From positions 248,001 to 312,000 of the forward strand of contig QJNS01000005.1 in the NCBI GenBank assembly GCA_004154925.1: a DNA stretch of 64,000 nucleotides, given 5' to 3'. The notes beneath the pieces were generated by a model that saw nothing but the letters and a program-made list of their open reading frames with translations, was not told the DNA's origin and did not search any database. This document shows positions 25,601-35,469 of this stretch, one piece after another (position 1 is the stretch's first letter; the number at the start of each line of letters is the position of its first letter). Source of the stretch: Monosporascus cannonballus. Taxonomy: Eukaryota > Ascomycota > Sordariomycetes > Xylariales. A program made the position numbers and the translations under genes.

Positions 25601-25960
25601 AGTTCGTATTTATTTATATCCGGATTACGATAAAAAGATAAATAAGTTTTTAAACGTATAAAATAATTTCTTTTTTAAATATTAACGAATATATAATATA
25701 TTTCTAATATCTTTATTAAAACCGTCATATAATCGGAAAGCGGGCGATATATAAATAGCGTTACCGGATTTAATAAAAGAATAAGAAAAATAAGTAATAA
25801 AAAATATCGTCCGTTATCGAAATAATTGGGAGTAACGCAAATATTGAATTAAATAAAAACGCTGGCCCGTTAAATATAATACGTAAAAGCCCCGAAAACA
25901 TTTCGAATACGCGCTGAAGATATTATAGCGTTAAGAAAAAAAATTAAATACGTATATAAA
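22700..25960 (+). pseudogene. Gypsy C pol: RT, RNase H, integrase
   Basis: RT lies at about 22,840-23,330: NDNFRLYVDYKRLNRVTIKN, then VFSKINFKNIYYRIKIK and YTVMLFSFINILITFE, the classic Ty3/gypsy RT series. The region after it, to about 24,000, should be RNase H. The integrase core is at about 24,950-25,330: LKYGVILVIVDRFTKLK, then a damaged DRD stretch, and YYP-TNK-TER around the catalytic glutamate. No chromodomain follows, unlike the other gypsies in the window. Confidence 0.82.
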
Positions 25961-27589
25961 AAATAAAACGACTTAAAAACTGTAAGATAATAATAATCCA
26001 ATTAAGAATTAATTGCCAAATAATTATAAGAATTATAAAAAATAATTTTAAGTAAATTTAAGATATTACTATTAAGGTATTATTTAATTATATAATTATT
26101 TTATTATACATTAATTGTAAATTTATAAATAATATAAAAAACATCGAACTTTTATTTCGATAATAAAATTTCGCATTTAATTACTAAATTTTGCGTTAAT
26201 TAATTTTTTGAAGACATATTACAAAACTTAATATACAAATATCGGAGAACGATTGAAAAATATATAACGGCAAAAAGTAAGCATATTTATTAAATTTGCT
26301 AGGCGTAAAACCCGGAAAAAAATTTAACAACACTTTATTCCTTACGAAAAATAAAGTTTAAATAACCGGAATATAATTTATTATTAATTAGAAATAAGGC
26401 GCCGTCCTTAAAACGCTTAATGTATTTGGGTTTGATAATAACTTTATTAAATAAAGCCGTTTTTTAATTATAATTATTAATAAATATTAAAAATTTGTTA
26501 AAATATCGGAAGACGGGCGGAAAAAGTTTATAAATAAAAAGTATAATGGCATAACGGCTTTCCAAAATTGCTTTATTTATAGAAATACCTTAAAATTACG
26601 CCTAATCGGAAATTAGTTACGAAATATTAAAAAAATCGTAATATTTATAAAAAAGATTTAAATTTGTAAATTTATATAACAGTATTAAAACTTGATTTCC
26701 ATAATTATAACGGATAATCGAAAATCGATTTCCGTTATATTAAGGAAATAATATTTCTTAATAATAATTATGTTAAAGGCGAATTTAAGCTTACGAAAAA
26801 TGTCGAATCGACGACCGACCGTAATTATGTCGGAACGTTCGTATTAAGTATCCGTAATATAAACTTTTTTAAGTTCGTCGATTAACTTTTAATTATCGGT
26901 ACCGAATTAAAAACAGTTTAAGCAGTATTTTTAAAAATAATTAAAATTTAAACGGAAATTAAATAATAATATTAATAATATTAAAAATATTAAAAATAAT
27001 TATTTACCGCGCGAAAAATTTTATAATAATAATTATTTATAACGTAATTTAAAATATCCGGAACTTAAACTTAAATCGTACGGTAATCGAAATAACGTTA
27101 TATTACATAAATATAATACGGTTTATTGCCCCCTATAATATAATTAATATTTATTTTATTACCGGCGTCAAAAAAATAACGTTAAAGGAAATCTTAATCC
27201 TTATTAATATTAAAATATTATTTTTTTGGTATTCCTTACGAAAAAAAGGTATGGCAAACGGAAATAATATGCAAAATAAACGGAAAACGCGAAATAAAAA
27301 TAAAAAAAATTAAAAAAACCAAACGAAACGCGTACGTAAAAAAATAGAAATATAGGCGCGAAAAGAAAAAAAAGTAAATAAGGCGGGATTAAAAACGGAT
27401 TATAATAGAAAATTAGGTAAAACATAATTAATTACGTAATATGGTACGTATTAATTATTATAGCAATTATTTATAATATAATATAATAATAAATTATCGG
27501 CAAATATACGTAACTAGATTTGCAAAACGTATTATATTAAATGAATAATAATATTGTTAAAAATTATTAGCTTAAAAGGGGGGAGTAAT
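25961..27589 (+). other. Unexplained 1.6 kb between integrase and 3' LTR of gypsy C
   Basis: This part of element C holds no domain I can identify. It is too long for a usual 3' untranslated region. Pseudo-frames such as TDRNYVGTFVLSIRNINFF-like residues (about 26,810-26,880, after undoing nothing) hint at a lost coding region. It could be an extra ORF, or an older nested repeat. Confidence 0.4.
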
Positions 27590-27747
27590 TATAAGAATAT
27601 AGCGTTTATGAGGATAAGGCTGGTAACCGACCAGCTACCGATCAGCCACCGATTTATTTATTAATATAAATCTACTATCTGGCAGCTAATGGGAAACGCC
27701 AGATAGAAATAACCTAATATGCTTACTTTTTGGAATTTGTTTTACGA
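27590..27747 (+). repeat. 3' LTR of gypsy C
   Basis: A 158-bp repeat of 20,479-20,636, immediately after the purine tract at about 27,575-27,585. Confidence 0.8.
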
Positions 27748-28127
27748 CTGGTCGGAGGTCGCCTTACCCAGCTCATAGCTATCCATTATCTTACACCTCG
27801 GTATTTTTTTTCTCTTAGCTATAGTTGTATTTACGTATATAAAAAAAGGGTTCGTTACTCTCCCCTTTTCGCTAGGACCTTCTAGAGGTCAGGCAACCTG
27901 TTAAATACACCTTTTTTCAGTTATATGCTTCTGTGTGTGATGTCAGGGTTTTATACTACTGTCACAGTTAAGAATTTGACCATATATAACGCTATTGCTA
28001 GCAATGCAATAGCGGCGTCGCTTTTGCGACAACTATTTAACAGAAAAAGGGGGCGACCCTTATCACGACAAACGTATTATATAAACTCGCACCTTAAATA
28101 AGCTTACGACTTCTTTTTATTAAAATA
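27748..28127. other. Border between repeat block and gene island
   Basis: Composition rises here from AT-rich to normal. A short near-palindrome (GCTATTGCTAGCAATGCAATAGC, about 27,990-28,012, read in parts) and GTCGCTTTTGCGAC (28,017-28,030, a 6-bp-arm hairpin) are visible. I see no gene. Confidence 0.55.
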
Positions 28128-28144
28128 TTACCAAGATCACCCAC

Positions 28145-28169
28145 GGGTGGGTATCCATTGCAAACTCTA
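28145..28169 (-). repeat. Lone MITE end
   Basis: Read on the minus strand, TA followed by GAGTTTGCAATGGATACCCA matches the end of the MITE at 34,132 (GGGTTTGCAATGGATACCCA) with one change. The opposite end was not found nearby, so this is a truncated copy. Confidence 0.7.
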
Positions 28170-28530
28170 GGTCCGCCATGTTGAGTGTGCAGGTTCTGCG
28201 GCCGTCTTGAATCCGATATTGGCAGGGTTATATTCGAAATGACCCGGAAAGGAACCTGTCTCCGGGAAATAAGAAATAGGGTGTAACGATGCCGCATATT
28301 TGAGCAAGCATTGCCTTGGATACATTGTACGAGCGAAGATTTTTACGTGCGGAGCTGCGAAGGATTTTGATCCTGTATACTCTCTAAGCCGCATAAACAG
28401 CCCCAGGCGTTTGGCAACCGAGTCGCTAGAAAACCTTTGAAGCTTGCTAGGTTGACCTCGACCTTTATCTGCGCCGCTCCATCATTCTTTTAGCCAATAC
28501 TGACCACATTATCACAGTTGGAAGACAACC
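28170..28530. other. Intergenic, nothing recognised
   Basis: Normal base composition. Short overlapping frames on both strands show no domain or codon pattern that I would defend. Confidence 0.5.
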
Positions 28531-29568
28531 TCACACAAAGTCTAACTTACATGGACTCACTCCAAGCCGCGCAAGGATGGCTAAGCCGCTACAGCAGCGC
28601 GGCGCAGCTGTTAACCTTGCAACTGGCAGCTCACCATGGATCGGGTTGCACTGACAGAAAGAACCGTCTCGTACCCTCCACTCGGCTAAAAGAGACACAT
28701 TAGGCAGGAGCTTATGGCTATCCGCCAAGATACGCGGCCGCATCAAGACATGAGGATGACCTATTGAAAAACAGCCAGCTATTTTCCCTAGCGAGAGCCA
28801 TGGAGTCAGAAACACTTACGTAATGATTGTCCTGGACGGCCTGGTGGACTTCATAATGGGCGTGTGATAGTGAAAGCCTTGTGCGACCGCAACCTGCGCG
28901 GCTATCTCGTACGACATACGCGGAAACGCTCTGAGTCACCATATAAGGGTGACTATAGGGCCTAAATGTTAAAGAATAGATAATTCCGAACGATGAATCC
29001 AACCTTCTGGTAATGTTCGTTACATAGAACTTACTTTGCAGGGCCCCAGAGCGTCTATGGCATTCGTTGGCGGCCCGCCTTGCGATCCTGTCGGTCGGTG
29101 AACGAGCATGCTAGTAGAGCCTCAATGTTGCCCGAGAATCATCGCCTACCAGGGTAACTGAGCGGGTTCTGCAAGCCACATGGAAGGGATTTCTCCAAGA
29201 TGCTGCTTCTGGCAGATCGGACAGATACATTCGCTGTCTATCCATCTTATTGCCTACTCGGTCAATTGGTTGGCAATAGTTTGTGTCTGTCCTGTAGATT
29301 CCAGGATATCAGTTGAATCTCAATGCTTTTCCGAGAGACCATCATGTTGCCTACGCATTCTAGTTATCTGGGTGCACTTACCTCGTTTATTCCACGTTAT
29401 AGTAGGCTTTGCTACAGATGCTTGGCGAAGTGTCCCTACTAAGATTTGATCCACTACCTTATACGCACCTTTCAACACACGGTACAGCTTCCTCCCCAGA
29501 CCCTCATGCTTCTGTTCTGATGGGCTTAGACGTTCAAGGAAGTTAAGTAGGGAAGCTATGAACCGCAT
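28531..29568 (-). pseudogene. Possible degraded minus-strand gene, unknown product
   Basis: I do not recognise it. From an ATG at 29,568 a frame reads MRFIASLLNFLERLSPSEQ and continues for 63 codons to a good donor (GTAAGT, about 29,379). A CTACAG acceptor lies about 80 nt further, near 29,297. Beyond this, one frame stays open for some 58 codons, has a single stop near 29,115, then runs on to about 28,820. Another frame has three stops but contains CICPICQKQHLGE, a CxxC pair. A further acceptor-like TTTTCAATAG lies at about 28,760. The stops suggest a decayed gene, though chance frames in balanced DNA are not excluded. Confidence 0.35.
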
Positions 29569-29830
29569 GGGGAAGGTAGCTCAGCTTCTACGAGTACTAA
29601 CTGGATTAGGTTGAGTAAGTCCTAGCTCCCCCAGGCTCATCCCATATACCTCTCGTGGGATTCCGAACTGCCAAATTGGGTCAGAGAGCTTCCCGATCCG
29701 GGGCACCGTGTCCACCTATAGGACGATGGGCCTCAACGCTTGCTCAAGGCTGATGGTAGAACAATGGATTCCGCGAATTGAGGTCTCTAAATCGAATAGC
29801 TCTTAGCCAAGCTGTCATGGAGGAGAGGAG

Positions 29831-29837
29831 TATAAAT
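29831..29837 (+). promoter_or_regulatory. TATA box candidate for the Con-13-like gene
   Basis: TATAAAT lies 180 bp before the ATG at 30,017, followed by a pyrimidine-rich stretch. Spacing is plausible for a fungal core promoter. This is a sequence match only. Confidence 0.4.
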
Positions 29838-30016
29838 GCTCTGTCAGATCCCTACCCGTTCTGAACAGCTTGCAATCATTCCGCAACCGAGATCTCGAAC
29901 GACGATCACGAAGTCAACAGGCCTCGAGAGTGATACGGACTGCATAACCATAATAGACGTTTGTTATTTTGGCTTTCTCTACTCGGTTATACGCAGCGGG
30001 CCTTAGGTGCTTCAAA

Positions 30017-31140
30017 ATGATCGTCACCAAGACGGCTGCGAGCCTCCTGTCCCTAGCGGCATTAGCCGCTTCCCAGTTCCACCCCGTGATCAGCCCAGAA
30101 CTCTCTCGTGGGCAGATTGCGGGTGGCCTGGTCAACCATATGAAACAGACTTATGGAAGGTCCGAGAACTGGGGTGCCGGTTGGATCTACGAGTCGTGTA
30201 AGAGAGAAGCCCAGATGAGGAATTACAACCCCCACGACATTGAGGTCTTCAACGTCTTCTACGACGACTGCAGTGAGCCATGGATCATGTGCAGACACAG
30301 GGGTGTCAGCTCGCCGACCAAGGCGGAGATGGTCGAAGTGAGTGTCCTTGCATCTCCGGCAACATAGCTCCGGGATCCCCCGGGACTGACCAGGAAAAAG
30401 AGATTCGGAAAACTCCCACTTCGAACCCGCCAATATATCCGGCACGTCAATGTCTTCCCCGACTTGGGTAACGGCGCCGCTGGGCTCTTCTATGACTACA
30501 ATATTATGTGAGTATATTCTGCGGTCACTTTGTGCCCTTTCCGGGGCATCTCGGGGAAAAAGAAGCCTAACTCTCGAATGCGGAGGTTTGGAAATGGATA
30601 CATGGACCTCTACGTCCTGATTCACGAGGCCTCGCATGCCTTGGACTACGCAGGGCGGGCGCAAGACATCGGTTCTCCTTTCAGCGGAACCTCGGTATGG
30701 CAGAACGCCTACCGTAGCGACTCCCGTGCTCCTACGGCTTACGCCCGAACGAACTGGCAAGAGTCTTATGCGGAGATCGGCCCTCTAGGCTTCTACGAGA
30801 AGCATGTCCCAGGTGGCTTGATCAACATCCAGCCTAACACCCGCCAGGTGCGTCACACCGCGATGGCTGGGGCTCCTTCCCGGTGACTACGAAGTCACTG
30901 ACATTTACGTTACAGATTCGCAATCAGCTTAACACCTACGTCGGCTATCTGGGCTGGGGCATCGAGTATAACCTCGGCTGGTGCGACATGCGCATGCCTA
31001 ACACCGCACCTGTCCCTATGTCCAACAGCTTCAGAGTTACAGACATGGCAGACAAGCCCGACGTTAGCATCAAGTCGGAGAACGTTACGGTCGTTGACTT
31101 TCCCGAGACTCCTCGGATTGTTGATGACCATTTCCATTAG
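30017..31140 (+). CDS. Secreted HExxH protein, conidiation-specific protein 13 (Con-13)-like
   Basis: Four exons: 30,017-30,337, 30,401-30,507, 30,586-30,847 and 30,916-31,140, totalling 915 nt or 304 residues plus stop. Introns (63, 78, 68 nt) start GTGAGT, GTGAGT and GTGCGT. Intron 1 ends AAAAAG, because the earlier CAG is only 4 nt past the CTGAC branch site and breaks the frame. The ATG is the first in frame, in context TTCAAAATG. Residues 1-19 form a signal peptide (KTAASLLSLAALAAS, then Q20). HEASH at 156-160 is a zinc-metalloprotease-type HExxH, and ESYAE at 202-206 may supply the third ligand. Six Cys are scattered. From memory of the family I assign it to Con-13-like secreted proteins, possible zincins made during sporulation. 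The enzymatic role is inferred. No stops or frameshifts are seen. Confidence 0.82.
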
Positions 31141-32319
31141 GAGGAACCAACATTCGGAGGGTGGTGGGGGCGCAATGGGATCTGGACTTACGTGAAGCTT
31201 GGTGCTGGCAATTCGGCTTTGGGAATCTGTGCTTAGAAGCCGATTCTCAAATCCTGTGGTACCACAGTCTTCTTCCTGTATGTAGGCCTTTAATGTCCCA
31301 TATTTAAACCGCTAAATAGACTCGATTGTGTTCCGACCTGTCAAGTGCAGGGTGCCTCTCTCAATTGCATGTCCGGCTCGAAAACAATGCTCCCCTATGT
31401 TAATTAACTTACCCGTCGGCAGAGGACCCAAGTCGGCCTGGTTGAGTGCACATGGGTTATTATAAGCCACTTTCTGACAAGGTTAAAGAGGTAGTCGGGG
31501 TCGGGCCGGACCGGGGTCGGATAGAGTGGGTCCTCTGGTGCGTCCCCAGGACTACGGAGGCACGTCGGAGTGTATTTGGATTGCTCAAAACTTTAAATAC
31601 CTCCGGGCATTCACTCCGTTCACGGAGTGTACATCCATTGGAGATGTGGATAGCACTACCTCGACTTTCCCCTCAGCTGTCAGGCATCGATTCTATGTAT
31701 GTTGACAGGGTAGCTTCAGGGTGAATGTCAAACGACATTGCACTATTACCAATTGTCAGATCTATAGTTCCGAAAAATGTGAGGCCCCATACTATGGCGG
31801 GACACTATCAGATCTCATACCAGTTAACAATTGCCCTTTTCCCCTATTACCTTGCACGAGCAAAGGGCCACTTGGTTTCAGTCCTTGGGTGTCTCTACTC
31901 TGTTGGAATAGGGGCTAGAATAGGGGTAAGGGACACACACTTCCCATGTATACACATAGTCGCGTAGTCCCCAAGCCCTCAAGCCTAATCTCCAGTTAGA
32001 ATTCTAACGGGTATTCAACCTATCTTTGACATACTACCCGGCTGAGGTTTCCCAACTTGATATTATCTGGTAAGTTCCATTTGTCACCTATCAATCGACA
32101 CGAGATGGCTCTCATTGAACAGGGTCGGTGTTATCAAGATTTGACACAGGGAAGTTCCATAAAGATCTGCCAAATAGACTGACCGCGGCAAGAAAAATTT
32201 GGGGGGACCAGACATTCCTTTTCTATCCTGTGGTAGTTTGTTAGGGTTTTGGTGTCATATTTAAATTTGCAAAAGACGAAAGATAGTTTTTGGCGGAGAG
32301 CTTCTTCCTAACCCGCTTA
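31141..32319. other. Intergenic region
   Basis: 1.2 kb of normal composition between the Con-13-like gene and the transporter pseudogene. It holds an 18-bp perfect palindrome (CACTCCGT TC ACGGAGTG, 31,612-31,629) and short direct repeats (CGGGGTCGG near 31,500). No credible gene. The missing N-terminal part of the transporter is not here. Confidence 0.6.
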
Positions 32320-33743
32320 TAGATCAGGGGCTGCTGCATTGAATATCCGAGGCAGTATCGTGGCCGCAGCAGCTCCCAGCAGCACGACTCTGATCGTCGG
32401 CCGAGCCCTTCAAGGATGGGGATGTTCTGGCACTCTTGGCGGCCCTGTTCTTATGGTCAACTACGGAGCGGAGCCCAAAGCTGCGACCCATGCTAATCGG
32501 TCTCTGGACGGGTGTTTTCATGGTATCGACCATTACCGGTCCTCTGATTGGCGGCGCGTTTACAAGTGAGGTCATCTGGCGATAGCGTTTCTGGATTAAC
32601 ATTCCAGTTGGCGGCGCTGTTGTCGTCATGGTATTTCTATTTTTCCATGTTCCGAAGCATATCAAGCCAGCCACGGCTACGTGGAAACATATTATCATGC
32701 AGCTTGATATTCCGGGCTTCACTTTGCTGCTCACTTCACTCATTTGCTTTACATTTTACATTGGCCCTTCAGTGGGGTGGTCAAAGCAGACCGTGGAGTG
32801 ACGGCTCCGTCATTGTCACCTTCGTCGTTACCGAATGGTTTGAAGGTGAGTACGCCATGGTGCCTTTGAGCCTGCTCAAACTGCGCATGGCATGGTCCAA
32901 TGCTGTCTATGGTTTCATGTGAGTAACTCTCCTGCTATTCGCCACTTTGACAAAGAGCTCCGCTAATCGAATACTGCATCAAGTACCAATCTCACGAACT
33001 TCAACACGCAATTCTATCTTCCTATCTACTTCCAGTCCATCTACGGCCAGTCGGCTTTCACCAGTGGTGTTAACGCGGTCTCATATATAGCCTTCTTCGC
33101 TTTGGGTTCCATGATCAGCGGCATCTTGATTGGGAAAACGCGTTTCCTGCGGTAATATGAGTTCATTGCTGGTTTACTATCAACGGCTGGCGCGGCCCTG
33201 TTCTATACTATGGACATTGGCTCCTCCAGGTCTCGCTACATTGGCCCTCAGGTCATTTTCGGAATTGGCATCGGTCTCGGCAGTCAAATTCCTATGACGG
33301 CACTGCAGAGCTTCTCTGCGCCGGAGAATGTAGCATCGATCACCGGCATCATGCTCAGTAAGTAACCGATGACTTGTACTAACTTCGATCTATTTTGGCT
33401 AATGCTAAAATTAGTGTTCCAATCCATTGCTAGTGCATACTTCCTGACAGCCGCCCAGTCCATCTTCGCGAATCGTCTGCTGCGGATACTCGCCAGGGAC
33501 GCCCCTCACCTCGATGCTGGCAGAGTTCTAGCTACTGGAGCGTCTGATATCCAGCGTGTTTTCACAGGCGACGATCTGCAATCTGTCCTTGAAGCTTACA
33601 TGGTCGGTATCAAAGATGTTTTAGCCTTCATTTCGGCATGTTCGGCATTCTTAGTCCTGTTGTCCCTTGTAATCCCCTCTAAAAAGCCCCCTCGCCATGA
33701 CAGCAAGCCCGGAGAAAAGGATGAAACAGCCGCTCTGCCTTAA
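32320..33743 (+). pseudogene. DHA2-type MFS multidrug transporter, truncated and frameshifted
   Basis: The reading starts inside the protein (GSIVAAAAPSS, then LIVGRALQGWGCSGTLGG), so the start codon and about the first three membrane helices are absent. Further parts read VFMVSTITGPLIGGAFTS, RFWINIPVGGAVVV, LALQWGGQSRPWSDGS, FYLPIYFQSIYGQSA, VIFGIGIGLGSQIPMTALQ and the C-terminal AYMVGIKDVLAFIS, ending in TAA at 33,743. These match 14-helix drug:proton antiporters of fungi. Two introns remain clean (32,919-32,983 and 33,358-33,414). Breaks: a frameshift near 32,475, TAG at 32,583 where Trp is expected, a 7-bp duplication at 32,749-32,762, a probable deletion near 32,830, and TAA at 33,153 where Gln is expected. 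It cannot make a working pump. Confidence 0.9.
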
Positions 33744-34129
33744 TCTGCACGACGACTACCAACAGAGGAATGCGGTGGTGAGAGGTAGTGGTGAGAAGAA
33801 TATCACAGTTTTAGAGGGTATTTACAAGGCGTGGCGCGATAGAACACCGCCCACGTGCAACTCGTATACCTGCATCAGGCAGATAGCTTTATCTAGTAAA
33901 GCCTGGTCTATGCAAACCCAGATAGATTGTGTATACTAATAGCATGCATTGCCGTGAACTCGCCTATAGCCCTGTTGTGATTTAAAAGACTTTGTGTCCA
34001 AGATGTGATACCTGTTAGCTTATTTAAGACGCAATCTGGTATCATATTGCTCCAATCACTTGTCGTTGAATTGCAATACCGAATCGGGCTGTTGCACATT
34101 TGAAATTCAGCCGAACCTTTGGGCCTACC
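33744..34129. other. Intergenic, nothing recognised
   Basis: Normal composition following the transporter stop. No gene, repeat or RNA pattern seen. Confidence 0.55.
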
Positions 34130-34131
34130 TA

Positions 34132-34338
34132 GGGTTTGCAATGGATACCCAAATGGGTACCCATCACTACCCACGACGTAAATTCACACGTCATAAAAGC
34201 TTAATACTTAGGGTTTCCTAGAAAGATTTATTATATAAGTAATTCTGTATTGTTTACAGATGTTTATTATTTATTTATGATTGAAAATATCATCCGTGGG
34301 TAGTGATGGGTACCCATTTGGGTACCCATTGCAAACCC
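34132..34338. mobile_element. 207-bp MITE with 44-bp inverted repeats
   Basis: TA flanks both sides (34,130-34,131 and 34,339-34,340). The left arm 34,132-34,175 and right arm 34,295-34,338 are inverted copies with one mismatch. The 119-bp centre is AT-rich and non-coding. TA target and ends GGGTTTGCAATGG point to mobilisation by a Tc1/mariner-type transposase, but its ends do not match those of the Fot1-like element at 5,457, so the partner is elsewhere. The GYPFGYPLQ frames on either side are just the arms translated. Confidence 0.93.
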
Positions 34339-34340
34339 TA

Positions 34341-34981
34341 CTCACACCTAGGTATGCCCCGAGACGGATCATGGGCCAAAGGATTGAAATCAAGCTGAAT
34401 CACAAGGCCAGACATAAGCCTGGGAACGTTTTTCCAGCCCTAATGGCTCGGAGATCAGCTGGTTTCGATGCTCTACCACCACCCTGCAGTCAGGCATGCA
34501 TTTACATCCTGGCTAAGGTGCAGTTCTCAGACTTTCAGAATCCGATTTTTTGGCCCGTGCCAACCCTGTCAATCAACAAGACAGAAATGGAACTGCTGAA
34601 ACTGGTCTCCCCACTGTTTTAAGTTCAGCTTTAATCGGCTGATACCGTATTAACTTGGCAAATTGAGCCAAAGCTAAAAAAGACTTCTAACTGTATATAG
34701 CAGCGATTTTCAGTGATCTTCCGCGCTTAGCCCTTTATACCCTAGCTGCTGTTTGTGGCGAATATCAGATTTTGACTTTCGCCACGGGCTGTCACACGTA
34801 GCGATAAGAGACTATATGCTTTTGAAGAAGCTCATTTAATATGTGATATTTAGCGTAGCTTGAGATACAGACCTCTTTCTGTTACTGTACGTATAATTAT
34901 ACCACCCCTTAGCCCTAGGTTAGCGAATTCTACGCCTTGCCGCCGCCCTGGGCTACGCTCGAAGATATTTAATAGCTATAT
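34341..34981. other. Right border of the gene island
   Basis: No gene recognised. The sequence grades from balanced composition into the LTR of gypsy D. A GC-rich run (TTGCCGCCGCCCTGGGC, about 34,938) remains just before the border. Confidence 0.55.
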
Positions 34982-35404
34982 TATTATGACCCAACTAAGA
35001 AGGGGTCTCGGAAACGGTCACTCGATAACCGAAACAGGACCCAGGTGGGTCAGAATCACGTGACATGGAACCGAAGTGATCCAAGGGATTTAATGGGATC
35101 TATACAATTATTCGATATGGATCCGAAATAATCTAAGGGATTTAACGAGATCCATGCAGTTATCCGGTATAGATCCAAAATGATCTAAAAGATTTAACGA
35201 GATCTATAAAAAGATATATACGCTTATTATTTCCATAATTTAAATAACTTTGGTTTACAATATAATATCGTTACCCAAGGTACCCTTAATATTACGAAAC
35301 GTAATATGTTATTATATTTATTACTTAGATTTTTATAATATTTTTATTAACATAAATCTGTACAATTAAAATTTAATAATTAATTAAACCTTTTAGCCGT
35401 TATA
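34982..35404 (+). repeat. 5' LTR of gypsy D
   Basis: 423 bp from TATTATGACCC to CCGTTATA. The left 85 bp are nearly unmutated. The U3 part holds three tandem units of 52 bp. Confidence 0.93.
35067..35210 (+). repeat. 52-bp tandem repeats in the U3 of the D LTR
   Basis: Units start at 35,067, 35,119 and 35,171 (the last partial). Each holds GATCCGAA-like sequence and GATTTAACGAGATCTAT. The same array is in the 3' LTR at about 42,220-42,363. Likely transcriptional control repeats. Confidence 0.85.
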
Positions 35405-35469
35405 CGTTATAAGTTTTTGTTTAATAATATCGTTAAACTTTAAACAATACCGATTAACGTTATGTCTAT

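Larger units (their letters stand above)
20479..27747 (+). mobile_element. Ty3/gypsy retrotransposon C, separate lineage
   Basis: A plus-strand element of about 7.3 kb between two 158-bp direct repeats. The right repeat is preceded by a strong purine tract (AAAAGGGGGGAG). RT and integrase are recognisable. The LTRs are unrelated to those of A, B, D, E and G. No clear target duplication was found and the LTR ends do not read as clean TG/CA, so limits may shift a few bases. Very heavy RIP. Confidence 0.8.

Noticed and set aside
27210..27425. 71-codon aromatic-rich minus-strand frame
   Set aside because: It is a run of Phe and Tyr codons from T-rich sequence inside element C, with no domain.
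30062..30760. 232-codon minus-strand frame
   Set aside because: It lies opposite the spliced Con-13-like gene, whose signal peptide, HExxH motif and splice sites are better evidence.
31446..31724. 92-codon plus-strand frame between the two island genes
   Set aside because: No signal, domain or splice context, and codon use is unremarkable. Chance frames of this size are expected in balanced DNA.
33908..34622. Two frames sharing a GYPFGYPLQ peptide
   Set aside because: The shared peptide is the translated inverted arm of the MITE, not a gene pair.
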